This document shows positions 54,990 through 63,363 of a DNA stretch of 64,000 nt, in pieces; position 1 is the stretch's first letter; every line of letters starts with the position of its first letter. Made by a program: the position numbers and the translations under genes. Source of the DNA: Bacillota bacterium (GTDB lineage Bacteria > Bacillota > SHA-98 > UBA4971); assembly GCA_014360195.1 (NCBI GenBank), contig JACIXY010000004.1, forward strand, positions 62,001-126,000, given 5' to 3'. The notes under the pieces were generated by a model. That model worked only from the letters and a program-made list of their open reading frames with translations. It ran no database searches and was not told the DNA's origin.

Positions 54990-56003
54990 TTACGTCTCCT
55001 TCAGCCTCGGGTCGAGGACGTCGCGGAGGGCTTCTCCGACGAGGTTTATGGCCAGTACCAGCACCACCAGGGCAAGCCCGGGCAGGGTTGCAACCCACCA
55101 TGCAGTGAGCATGTACCGGCGTCCATCGTTCACCATCGACCCCCAAGCCGGGATGCGCGGCGGTATCCCGAGCCCCAGAAAGCTCAAGGACGACTCCAAC
55201 ACGATCATGTTGCCCATACGCAGCGTCCCCAGGACCAGTATCGAGTGCATGATGTTAGGCAGAATCTCCGAACAGATGATGGCCGCGTGCGACCGCCCGA
55301 GCGCCCTCGCGGCCTCTACATACTCCCGCGTCTTCTCCGACATGACCTCGGCCCTCGCGAGCCGGTAGAACTCCACCCATCCCTTGAAACTCAGGGCCCA
55401 GATGAGGTTCCAGAACCCGGGCCCCAGGACGGCCATGGCCCCGATCACGAAGATGAGGTACGGAAAGGCGAGGAGCAAGTCGGTGAACCTTGAGACGAGC
55501 CTGTCGAAGGGCCCCCGGAAGTAGCCTGCCACCACGCCCAGACTGACCCCGACCGTGACAGAGATGGCTATAGTGAGCACCCCCACTAGGATTGAAACCC
55601 GAGCGCCGTATATTATGCGCGACAGGATATCGCGCCCCAGTTGGTCGGTGCCCAACGGAAACGCGCCGGTCCAGGTTGGCGGCACAAGGCGCCGGGTGAG
55701 AGACACCTCGTCCGGCGCACAAGGGGCCACCCATGGCGCGAAGATGGCGGCCGCGACATATAGCAGGATCACCACGCCGCCGACGACCGCGGCCGGGTGG
55801 CCTGCCATCTGCCTCATAAAGCTCAGGAAGTTCTTCACCGCGAGGCCCAGCGGCCTGGCGCTCGCGGATAGGCGTGTCCGCGTCTCCCGAACCTTGCGGG
55901 CCTCCTGAAGTTCGTCAGATCTCATTGCCTCCCAGGTCGGCAGCGCCCGACGCCCCTCATCCACGGCTTCCATTCCGTCCAGGCATATGGGTGAGTCTCG
56001 CAA
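54990..56003 (-). CDS. Peptide ABC transporter permease (OppC/DppC-like)
   Basis: The permease has the OppC layout: a cytoplasmic N-terminal stretch, first helix (AAVVGGVVILLYVAAAIFAPW), FPLGTDQLGRDILSRIIYGA, then five helices with the EAA loop (EYVEAARALGRSHAAIICSEILPN). It forms half of the transport channel. I choose the TTG at 56003, six bases after GGAGGG; the ATG at 56024 overlaps that site. It lies between oppB and oppD. Confidence 0.93.
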   Translation of the reverse strand: MRDSPICLDGMEAVDEGRRALPTWEAMRSDELQEARKVRETRTRLSASARPLGLAVKNFLSFMRQMAGHPAAVVGGVVILLYVAAAIFAPWVAPCAPDEVSLTRRLVPPTWTGAFPLGTDQLGRDILSRIIYGARVSILVGVLTIAISVTVGVSLGVVAGYFRGPFDRLVSRFTDLLLAFPYLIFVIGAMAVLGPGFWNLIWALSFKGWVEFYRLARAEVMSEKTREYVEAARALGRSHAAIICSEILPNIMHSILVLGTLRMGNMIVLESSLSFLGLGIPPRIPAWGSMVNDGRRYMLTAWWVATLPGLALVVLVLAINLVGEALRDVLDPRLKET

Positions 56004-56048
56004 GGCTTTCCCTCCCTCCTCCATCCTTTTAGGGCTTAAAGTTACAGC

Positions 56049-57065
56049 TTAGAGCGTCATCTTCGGGTTGAGGTACGTGTACAGGACGTCGGTCGCCAGG
56101 TTCACGACAACGAACGTCAAGGCGTACACCATGACAGCGGCCTGCACGAGGGGATAGTCCCTTGAGAAGATGGCGTCGACAACGACGCGCCCGAGGCCCG
56201 GCCACCCGAAGATGGTCTCCACGATCATGTTCCCGCCGAGGAGCGTGCCGACCTGGAGGCCGACCACCGTGACAGTAGGGATGAGCGCGTTGCGCAGCGC
56301 GTGACGGATGGTGACCACTCGCTCGGCGACACCTTTCGCTCTGGCGAACAGAACGTAGTCCGCGCGAAGCACCTCCAGCATGCTCGACCGCACGACCCTC
56401 GCCACCACCGCGGCCACCCCGGCGCCCAGCGTGGCGGCGGGCAGGACGAGGTGTTTCAGGGCATCCCACAACGCGGGCATGTTGCCCGTAAGAAGGGCGT
56501 CCACCGTGAAGAGACCGGTGATGGTCTCAGGTTCAAACCCATAAGTGATGCGCCCCGATGTGGGCAGCCACCCCAGGTGCAGCGAGAATACGATGATCCC
56601 GAGTATGCCCAGCCAGAACGCAGGCATGGAAATCCCGAGGAACGACGCAGCCATACTGGTCCTGTCGATGACGGACCGCTGTCGGAGCGCGGAGATGACG
56701 CCGATCGGAACGGCCACCACTAGCGCGAAAAGCAAAGAGTACAGAGCAAGCTCGATAGTGGCCGGCAGCGCCTCCAGGATCACCTCTGCCACCGGGCGCG
56801 AGCTTGGAATGGAGTACCCGAGGTCGCCTCGGACAAGCCCAGTGAGGTACGTCCCAAGCTGGGCGGGAAGGGATTTGTCCAGGCCAAGCTCGGCCTTGAG
56901 CGCATCGATTTCTTCCTGGGTCACGCCGCCGGCCTCGCCGATCATTATATCAACGGGGTCGCCCGGCATGAGCCGCATGAAGATGAACACCGCTATGGCG
57001 ACACCGAGGGCTATGGGGATCGTCGCAAGCACCCGTTCGAGAATCTGCACATGTGTCTTTCGCAT
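56049..57065 (-). CDS. Peptide ABC transporter permease (OppB/DppB-like)
   Basis: The 338-residue permease has the OppB start (ILERVLATIPIALGVAIAVF), MPGDPVD, six helices and the EAA loop (ADYVLFARAKGVAERVVTIRHALRNALIPT), ending TYLNPKMTL. It pairs with OppC as the membrane channel. It lies 57 bases after the binding-protein gene and 45 before oppC. Confidence 0.94.
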   Translation of the reverse strand: MRKTHVQILERVLATIPIALGVAIAVFIFMRLMPGDPVDIMIGEAGGVTQEEIDALKAELGLDKSLPAQLGTYLTGLVRGDLGYSIPSSRPVAEVILEALPATIELALYSLLFALVVAVPIGVISALRQRSVIDRTSMAASFLGISMPAFWLGILGIIVFSLHLGWLPTSGRITYGFEPETITGLFTVDALLTGNMPALWDALKHLVLPAATLGAGVAAVVARVVRSSMLEVLRADYVLFARAKGVAERVVTIRHALRNALIPTVTVVGLQVGTLLGGNMIVETIFGWPGLGRVVVDAIFSRDYPLVQAAVMVYALTFVVVNLATDVLYTYLNPKMTL

Positions 57066-57122
57066 ATGTGTATCCCCCCGTGTTCCTCGGCGTCGCCGTC
57101 ATTCGCGCCGCCAGGCGGCCGT

Positions 57123-58700
57123 CTACCTTACAGAGTAACCTGCTTCCCTCAGGAGTTCTTTCGCCTTCTCCGGATCGTACGGGTAAGGCTTGAGATCAGG
57201 GTTGAACCCGAACCCGCTCGGCAGGAACGCCGTGGCGAGGCGCCTCGCCGTCCCTCCGTAGATAGTCTCGAGGATCCTGTCCCAGTTGATCGCGTAGTTC
57301 AACGCCCTCCGCACCCTGGCATCGTCGAAGGGCGGCTTCGCGCAGTTCAGCTCCACGCAGTAAACGCGGGTGCCTTCGACGCTCTTCACCTGCACGTTTC
57401 TGTCCTTCTTGAGGCTCGCCGCGAGGTCGGGCGGCACCTGCTGCACTATCTGCACCTCGCCCGCCTTGAGCGCCGCGATGCGGACCGTGGGATCGGGCAT
57501 CATCCTGAAGATGGCCCGCTTCACCTTTGCCGGCCCCACCGGTGGCAGGTCGGGCGATCCACCGTAGTAATCGTCGAACCGCTCCATCACGATCTGGTCG
57601 TCGAGCCGGCCTCCAACGAACTTGAACGGGCCGCAGCCCACGGGCTTTCTCGCGAATTCCTCGTCGCCGACTTTCTCTATGTAGTCTTTCGGGACCACCT
57701 GAGTGTGCACCAGCGCCTGCAAGAACACGGGGAAGGGGTTTGCCAGCGTGAATCTGACCGTGTACTTATCAACCTTTTCCACCTTCTCGAGCGGCCCGAG
57801 AAGTCCCTTACGAGGCGACGACCGGCCGCCGATGGCGCCTTCTTTCAACACTCGCTCGAACGTGAACACCACGTCATCCGCGTCAAGCTCCTCGCCGTTA
57901 TGAAACTTGATGCCCTTTCGGATCTTGAAGACGTACACGTTGTCTGCGGGCGTCGTCCAAGACTCGGCGATCTCCGGCACCACCTTGCCGTCCCAGGTGC
58001 GGGTGACGAGCCCGTCGAACATGTTGCGGAGCACGGTCTCGGTGTCGCGCTCGCGGTGCATCGCCGGGTCCAGAGACACTGCCTTGTCGGTCTTCATCCC
58101 CACGACTATGGTGTCACCGCGCGTAAGTCCGACATCGTGAAGGTTAATGCGCGAGTCCATCGCCGGCTGCCAGTTCTGCACCTCGGCCCTGGCGGCCTCG
58201 GTCTCGCTCAGGTAATACCCGAAGATCCAGGGCGCGTCCTCATACAGGATGGACTGGGCTTCGTAATAGGCCTTTCGCCGGACCTCCGGATCGATAGTGG
58301 TGAGCGCCGTGTCCACGGCGCGGTCGAATGCCGGGTTACTATAGTGCGAGTAGTTGCCGCGGTCTTTGGTGCGCAGCTTGGGCACGGCAAGGTCGAAGGG
58401 ATCGAAGTATGCGCTGCCCCAGTCGGTCAGGTACATTTGCCGCTCGCCCTTGAGGGCACTGTCTTTGAGCGCGCTCCATTCCCAGACTCGCACATCAGCC
58501 TGGACGCCGATGGCGCGCAGGTCAGCCGCGATGGCCTCGGCCTCGTCAGCCCTGTTCGCCTCAGCATCGATTACGACGGCCAGGGTCTTGCCGGCCGCAT
58601 GGAGCGCCCCACCGTTCGGGATCCCAGTTGCGAAGAACGCAAGAGCCGCGATGACAACCGCAACCCAAAGACCTCTTTCACGGACCAGACTTGCTCTCAT
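57123..58700 (-). CDS. Circularly permuted peptide-binding protein (SBP family 5)
   Basis: The 525-residue secreted binding protein has a signal peptide (GLWVAVVIAALAFFATG). Residues 38-190 then read like the C-terminal part of SBP_5 proteins (ADEAEAIAADLRAIGVQADV, LTDWGSAYFDPFDLA, ILYEDAPWIFGYYLSE, MDSRINLHDV). Residues 195-525 read like the usual N-terminal part (GDTIVVGMKTDKAVSLDPA, VLRNMFDGL, FHNGEELDADDVVFTFERV, RKPVGCGPFKFV) and end YPYDPEKAKELLREAGY, which normally leads straight into the segment found here at residue 38. All expected parts are present once. The ATG at 58700 follows AAGGAGG. The gene is led by a c-di-AMP riboswitch. Confidence 0.88.
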   Translation of the reverse strand: MRASLVRERGLWVAVVIAALAFFATGIPNGGALHAAGKTLAVVIDAEANRADEAEAIAADLRAIGVQADVRVWEWSALKDSALKGERQMYLTDWGSAYFDPFDLAVPKLRTKDRGNYSHYSNPAFDRAVDTALTTIDPEVRRKAYYEAQSILYEDAPWIFGYYLSETEAARAEVQNWQPAMDSRINLHDVGLTRGDTIVVGMKTDKAVSLDPAMHRERDTETVLRNMFDGLVTRTWDGKVVPEIAESWTTPADNVYVFKIRKGIKFHNGEELDADDVVFTFERVLKEGAIGGRSSPRKGLLGPLEKVEKVDKYTVRFTLANPFPVFLQALVHTQVVPKDYIEKVGDEEFARKPVGCGPFKFVGGRLDDQIVMERFDDYYGGSPDLPPVGPAKVKRAIFRMMPDPTVRIAALKAGEVQIVQQVPPDLAASLKKDRNVQVKSVEGTRVYCVELNCAKPPFDDARVRRALNYAINWDRILETIYGGTARRLATAFLPSGFGFNPDLKPYPYDPEKAKELLREAGYSVR

Positions 58701-58901
58701 TCCGCACGCCTCCTTTATGTTGTGGTGCCAGGTCTAGATGCGCCATGATGCGGCGATGCGGCGGCCTCCCCATGGTCGGCGATGTCGCGGGGGTAAAGCT
58801 CTCTCGCGCCGGCCCGGGCTGCGGACGAAGCGTCGCGCGCCCCGATGGCCCGGCTCGGAGAATACGGGGGAGCGAAAGGACAAAGGGACGAGGGGGAACA
58901 T

Positions 58902-58939
58902 GAGACAACAATAACAATAGCCCAGGGACACCCCTGGGC
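58902..58939 (-). terminator. Riboswitch terminator (expression platform)
   Basis: On the minus strand, GCCCAGGG-GTGT-CCCTGGGC (58939-58920) is followed by TATTGTTATTGTTGT. It lies directly after the ydaO-type aptamer and about 200 bases before the binding-protein gene, so ligand binding could decide readthrough. Confidence 0.85.
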
Positions 58940-58944
58940 AATGT

Positions 58945-59089
58945 GAAGGCGTCCCCCTTTCGACGCTTACGAGGTTAGCTGACGGGCTCGGACCGAAGGA
59001 GCTGGCCCTACCTGCGTTCTCCCGCAGGACTCGCCCCGGACACCTTGGGACCTTGGTTCCCCCGCTCTTCCCGAAGGAAGATTCAGCGG
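58945..59089 (-). promoter_or_regulatory. Cyclic di-AMP riboswitch (ydaO-yuaA type)
   Basis: Read on the minus strand, the element begins CCGCTGAATCTTCC, continues AGAGCGGGGGAACC, CCGGGGCGAGTCC, GGTAGGGCCAGCTCC, TTCGGTCCGAGCCC and ends GTCAGCTAACCTCGTAAGCG. These are the conserved blocks of the ydaO class, which binds two c-di-AMP molecules and usually turns genes off at high ligand. A variable GC hairpin (CCTGCGGGAGAACGCAGG) sits at the expected peripheral position. It controls the permuted binding protein and opp genes. Known targets are mostly K+ and osmolyte transport and wall enzymes, so a peptide-type transporter is notable. Confidence 0.92.
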
Positions 59090-59141
59090 CCGCACGCGGT
59101 TTTGCTGCGGCGAAAACCGACGCATCTATTCTGTTGTCTTT

Positions 59142-59171
59142 ATTTTACCACCCGCACACCAGTTGCGTCAA
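59142..59171 (-). promoter_or_regulatory. Sigma-A promoter upstream of the riboswitch
   Basis: On the minus strand, TTGACG (59166-59171), 18 bases, then TAAAAT (59142-59147). The start would be near 59135, about 45 nt before the aptamer. Confidence 0.72.
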
Positions 59172-59271
59172 CCGACACCCGGACCGGCAGCCGAGCGGCG
59201 GCCTTCCGGGCAACTCCCGCCGCCGCAGAAGCTGGACATATAAAGTCGCACATTCACCCTGAAATGCGGCC

Positions 59272-60073
59272 TCACACCCGCTCCCTCCTGCTGTGCGGGT
59301 TCAGGACCTCGAACGCATACCCAGTGAGCATGAACCCAAGCACCGTGGGGAAGATGGCAAGGCCGAGCGAGATAATCCACCGCCACGCCCCAAAGAGGAC
59401 CGCACGGCCCGCCTGGAGCTCATAGAGGATCGACCCCCAGCTTACGACGCGTGGGTCGCCGAACCCAAGGAATTGCAGGCCCGCCTCGGCCAGTATGGCC
59501 CCGCCCGCGATCATGACCGTGTTGAAGGTGACGAGCGGCGACACCGCCGGCAGGATGTGCGGCCACTGCCGCCACATTGTGTAACACGGCGCACCTCCAG
59601 ACGCCACAGCGGCTTCTACGTATGCCCTGCCGCGCACTGAACACCTGCGCCCGAACCATCCTGGCGATTCCGGGCCACCCGAGAGCAGTGAATATCAGCA
59701 TCATGTGTCAGAACGTCATCCTGAGGTACGTGGCCAGCAGGATCATCAGGGGCAGACGCGGGACGACGAACAACACGTCGCAGAACCGCATGATCGTCGA
59801 ATCGACAGCACCGCCCAGAAAGCCGCACGGTATACCCATCATCGCTCCAAGCAGGGCGACAGCCGCCGCCGCAGTGATCCCGAAGAGGCGCGCGACGCGG
59901 GCCCCGTAAACCACCTCGCTCAGGATGTCCCCGCCCCGCGAGCCCGTCCCGAGAGGATGCTCCCATGAGGGCGGCGCGGACCGCGGTCCACGGTCGTCGA
60001 TGGGGTATGGGTCGTACGGCGCCAGGACGAGCGCGAGCACGGCCACCAGAACCGTTATGACCAAGATCCCCAC
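59272..60073 (-). pseudogene. OppC/DppC-like permease, disrupted
   Basis: The first part (from 60073) has a membrane helix, APYDPYPIDDRGPRSAPPSW, EHPLGTGSRGGDILSEVVYG and CDVLFVVPRLPLMILLATYL, then an in-frame TGA at 59710-59708. The frame resumes with LIFTALGWPGIARMVRAQVF, then a one-base shift near 59638 leads into RGRAYVEAAVASGG and the normal end (AGLQFLGFGDPRVVSWG to YAFEVLNPHSRR). One nonsense change and one frameshift make it non-functional. It is a remnant of a second peptide transporter upstream of the intact one. Confidence 0.88.
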
Positions 60074-60099
60074 GCCTGGCCTTCCTGCTGTCCGGAGGC

Positions 60100-60315
60100 T
60101 CGCCTCTTCAGCTTGAGCGGTCCGCTCCCAACGGGGTTGTCGAGGTTCGGAAAGTTCATGAGGTCGTCCACGTGGTGCCAGATGTGCTTGGGGATAATGG
60201 CTCGGGCGGTGCCGGCGAGGCGCAGGTTGTCGACCTGCTTCGATTTGAATCTCACCTCAACCGTATGGCTATCGACCGCTACAGACTCGGTAACGATGCT
60301 GCCGAGCCCTTGCAA
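60100..60315 (-). pseudogene. Fragment of a family-5 substrate-binding protein
   Basis: About 70 codons read VAVDSHTVEVRFKSKQVDNL, then GTARAIIPKHIWHHVDD and NPVGSGPLKL, a typical internal stretch of SBP_5 proteins. Both ends are missing. It runs directly into the permease remnant, so oppB and most of the binding protein were deleted. Confidence 0.8.
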
Positions 60316-60835
60316 CGACGAGTCGTAAGATGAGTCGTTGGTATATGTTTATGGGTATCCTACCACGAGTCTGCGGGAATTACTACAGATATCCAAACCC
60401 GGCAGTCGGCTTTCGGTATAGGCTTCCAGCCGTCTACCAGTCACCGGTCAAACCGAATCCCTTGGCGCTGCCGTCAGGACATACTGATCTGCTGAGGAGG
60501 GCTTCTGCCCTGCTCCAACTCGAACAGCGCCACCGCGCCCGCCAGTCAAGAGCCAAAGAAGCAATTATGCCCTTTGGCCCTGTCACCTGCTGCCAATGGA
60601 AACTCCCACTGAGCCCCCAATTCCCTTATGCTACCAGCCTGAATCAGGGTCCAGGAAACTGGCACGCACTGCAGATGGCCAACGCCGAGGCTAGAGCGAT
60701 GTCGTCAGCGAACCGCAGGCACCTTTCGTGTGCACGCTTCCCACACTCAGCCTAGCTCCTGAGTTCGAGCTTGCCTATCTGCAGCCGATATGCGACAAGG
60801 TCTATCGCGCCTGGCTGCCGGAACTGAGCGAGCAC
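60316..60835. other. No recognisable gene
   Basis: An open frame of 141 codons (60330-60755, plus) has no ribosome site, no family resemblance and unusual Pro/Arg/Ser content; I do not call it a gene. GC content is lower than the surroundings. No repeat or RNA gene is evident. Confidence 0.5.
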
Positions 60836-61591
60836 TCAACTGTTCGTCCGCTCCCGGGAACGCGCTCTCCTGCAACTAGCGGTGTACTCCTCGCTGAGTC
60901 GCGCCAGCATACGCACGTATGGGCCGTCCTCGTCAACTTCTTTGCTGGGTAGAATGCTCGGTATCTTGGCGCGCATGCCCGCGAAGCTGAGATCCGCCTC
61001 GGTAACGTGCACCAGTATGATGTTGTTTTTCTGACTAAGAGCAGCCTTGATGTGGTCCCTTACCTGGAGAGATTGTAGGTCGGCCTCGTTCGGGTATTGG
61101 GCGGTAACCTCATAGTGTTGACGCCCATTATACTCAAATGCGACACCTTCGCGATAGTACCGATCGTACTCCAGCAGTTGACCAGTGACAGGGTGCGCAA
61201 GAAATGCCGGCCGACAGTTGTCAACGTAGTTGTCTGAATCCACAATGAGATCAAGCCAAGCCTTCATAAGGAACTCCCCAGCGTGCGTCGCCGCCCACCT
61301 GTCCTCTTTAAGACGCAGGGCAAGAGCCTCTTGCGTGGCTGGAGGCATGGTCGCGAGCACCTTCGTCTGACCAGGCCTCGACACTATCGTTACCCACCCG
61401 GCTACCGCTAACGCTTCACAGTGCCGACGAACTGCGCGCCTGCTGAGCCCGGAAAGCCGCGTAAGTTCGCTCACAGAATTAGGTCTCTTGAGCTCGATAA
61501 GCAGATACAGGTACTTTGCCAGCGGCTCGATCGACGTGTCGCAGGGCAGGTCGGCAGGAATCGACATCCGGAGCTTTGTTGAAGAAGACAT
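60836..61591 (-). CDS. HTH protein with a PD-(D/E)XK-nuclease-like C-terminal domain
   Basis: The 251-residue protein has an N-terminal winged-helix region (SVSELTRLSGLSRRAVRRHC, VAGWVTIVSRPG) and a C-terminal domain with LEYDRYYREGVAFEYNGRQHYE, then SLQVRDHIKAALSQKNNIIL. The D...E-x-x-x-Q pattern with a following HY and the conserved Q-x-R-D helix fits a restriction-endonuclease-like fold often seen in uncharacterised bacterial proteins. The ATG at 61591 follows GAGGAGGG by seven bases. It stands alone beside a long palindrome array (61979-62912). Base composition is lower in GC than the neighbours, which suggests transfer. Confidence 0.6.
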   Translation of the reverse strand: MSSSTKLRMSIPADLPCDTSIEPLAKYLYLLIELKRPNSVSELTRLSGLSRRAVRRHCEALAVAGWVTIVSRPGQTKVLATMPPATQEALALRLKEDRWAATHAGEFLMKAWLDLIVDSDNYVDNCRPAFLAHPVTGQLLEYDRYYREGVAFEYNGRQHYEVTAQYPNEADLQSLQVRDHIKAALSQKNNIILVHVTEADLSFAGMRAKIPSILPSKEVDEDGPYVRMLARLSEEYTASCRRARSRERTNS

Positions 61592-61821
61592 GATTCGACC
61601 CTCCTCGTCTGGTATGCCTCCCATATACTACCATATTGAGGTAGTCTCTGCCAAGTCGTGCCACGAAGGAGCTTGCGGACCAACAGCGCTCGATGTACGC
61701 AGGCGATCGTCATAGATAGCTAACCTCAGACTTGAACGAGTGCGCGGGTATATGAGAACGAGTATGCGCCCGTATGAGTGCACAATCGAGCGTGCCGCGC
61801 CATACAGTCGAATGGAGGTTT

Positions 61822-61920
61822 AAGTTGGATGCTGCGTGTTTATGGGCCGCCGCAGGCGTGTTGACGATGTCGTGCGTGATTTGCATCTAAGTTTGATGTT
61901 GCGTATTTGGAGGCCCGCAT
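61822..61920. repeat. Two imperfect direct repeats before the palindrome array
   Basis: TAAGTTGGATGCTGCGTGTT (61824 on) and TAAGTTTGATGTTGCGTATT (about 61890 on) share most positions, each followed by a GGCC-GC block and a short GC hairpin (GCCGCCGCAGGC). The spacing is about 67 bases. They border the array and may mark its edge or an insertion target. Confidence 0.5.
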
Positions 61921-61978
61921 GCGTCCGCCAGAGGCCGGGATAGGGATGATCCCTGCAGGACCAAATTGGGGGCAGGCC

Positions 61979-62912
61979 TGGTCCTATGAGGACCAGCCCG
62001 GCGCAAGATCTGGTCCTCCGGGAACCACCCCCGCAGCCTTTCCTCGCCGAAACCAGGTAAGGTGGAGCACCAGGGACCAGATCTCGCGTGAAGATGGTCC
62101 TCTGGGGACCAGCTTAGCATACGCCCTGGTCCTCTCGTGACCAAGGCGCCTAGGCCGCCGCCAGGGGTGGTGCACCAGGGACCAGGTTGCCCGCGAGGTT
62201 GATCCCCTGGGGACCACCGACACGCAAATCCTGGTCCCCTGGGGACCAGGCGTTCTTGCACATCTCGCAAGGTGGTTACGTGGGGACCAGGTGCCGGACG
62301 AAGTTGGTCCCCGGGGGACCATCTCAGCGCGTAGCCTGGTTACCAGAGGACCAGATCCGGCATCCTCGTGGCCCGAGCACCAGAAGGGTGGGTCTCTGGT
62401 AACCAGATTTCGCACGGGGTTGGTCCCCCAGGGACCACCCACGCGCAAATCCTGGTCCTCTGAGGACCACCTGGCTAGGGGCATCTGGGAGAATGGTTAC
62501 GCGAGGACCAAGTGGCGGGCGAAGTTGATCCCCCAGGGATCATCTCCACGTGGAACCTGGTCACCAAAGGATCAGCGCTGGCTTCTCGCCGGGTGAGCCG
62601 TCAGAAGGCTGGGTCTTTGGTAGCCACATTTGGAACAGGGTTGTTCCCCCAGGGACCATCTGCCCGCAAAGCCTGGTCCTTTGAGGAACAGCCACCCATG
62701 GGCATCCGGGAAGGTGGTTACCCAGGGACCAGGTGGTGCTCGAACTTGGCTCCCTGGGGACCATCTCCACATGGGTCCTGGTCACCAGGGAACCAGTTCC
62801 GGCCTTCTGCCGGCTGAACCGCGGGGAGGGTGGATCTCTGGTAACCAGATTTCGCACGGGGTTGCTCCCGCAGGGACCACCCGCGCAGGAGATCCTGGGA
62901 TCCCAGGGACCA
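61979..62912. repeat. Array of GGTCC/GGACC palindromes, period about 220 bp
   Basis: Around two dozen imperfect palindromes of the type CTGGTCCCC-TGGGGACCAG occur over 0.93 kb, about one per 35-55 bases. They are organised in roughly four units of about 220 bp: landmark GGTTG-N-TCCC blocks at about 62198, 62417, 62638 and 62860, with matching half-unit blocks at about 62083, 62299, 62518 and 62741. Arms vary but often in step: TTGATCCCCCAGGGATCA versus TTGGTCCCCCAGGGACCA changes both arms. Units differ by lengths not divisible by three, and frames are open on both strands, so protein coding is unlikely. It is not a CRISPR array: repeats are too variable and spacers recur. Confidence 0.85.
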
Positions 62913-62989
62913 CCCAGGGACGAACGCAGCCACGCGCGCGCACCACGTGCGGGCTGGACTCGACGCGGAAAAGGGCTACCGGGCTCCGC

Positions 62990-63035
62990 GCGCAAGGCCC
63001 TGTAAGAGGGACAGCGCAAGGCCTGTAAGAGGGAC
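62990..63035. repeat. Direct repeat GCGCAAGGCC(C)TGTAAGAGGGAC, two copies
   Basis: Copy one is 62990-63012 and copy two 63014-63035, differing by one C. They directly follow the palindrome array. Nothing else is recognisable from 62913 to 63036. Confidence 0.6.
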
Positions 63036-63363
63036 TGGAGCCGGACTATGCTCTCACAGTCACCCCGGGGGTAGCAACCCTTGCGCACGAGGGTGTTGAT
63101 GTTTCCCACATTATGTCAACGCAGCCCGGTTGAAGCGCGCAAAACCGTCGCAATGCTCAGCTAAAGTGGGCGCTGCTGGGGAAGTTCAACAGTCTCGTGC
63201 ACTACAACTGCTACACGCACCCCATGAAAGGGGGCGAGGCTGCGAATTCGCTGTAGCATTTACCGCCTACTCGTGGTAAAATGTGCATTAATATACACCG
63301 CGGATGCATTCCTCCTTGCGCTCCCGGCGCTGGAGGGTGCTCCCGGCGCCGGAAGGAGAAAGC
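63036..63363. other. Leader region of thrC; no gene recognised
   Basis: A stretch on the plus strand (about 63158-63256) reads QLKWALLGKFNSLVHYNCYT and ends at a TAG; it looks protein-like but has no start and I cannot assign it. At 63259-63280, TTTACC-N10-GGTAAA is an inverted repeat that could be an operator. I looked for a T-box (antiterminator sequence AGGGTGG) and found none. Confidence 0.4.

Noticed and set aside
57051-58748. A 565-codon open frame on the plus strand over the binding-protein gene
   Set aside because: It is the antisense shadow of a gene with clear family motifs; the translation is Arg/His/Pro-rich with no family resemblance.
60655-60680. Sigma-54 promoter (TGGCAC...TGC)
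   Set aside because: The spacing between the GG and GC elements is two bases too short for sigma-54.
60330-60755. A 141-codon open frame on the plus strand
   Set aside because: No ribosome site and no recognisable motif; amino-acid use is unlike neighbouring genes.
61979-62912. CRISPR array
   Set aside because: The palindromes differ from one another, the intervening sequence itself recurs every 220 bp, and no cas gene is nearby.
61984-63109. Several open frames on both strands within the palindrome array
   Set aside because: Units are not multiples of three and repeats are read in different frames; no ribosome sites. The openness follows from the lack of A/T-rich stop codons in the repeats.
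63036-63363. T-box leader before thrC
   Set aside because: The conserved antiterminator block and specifier-loop features are not found.
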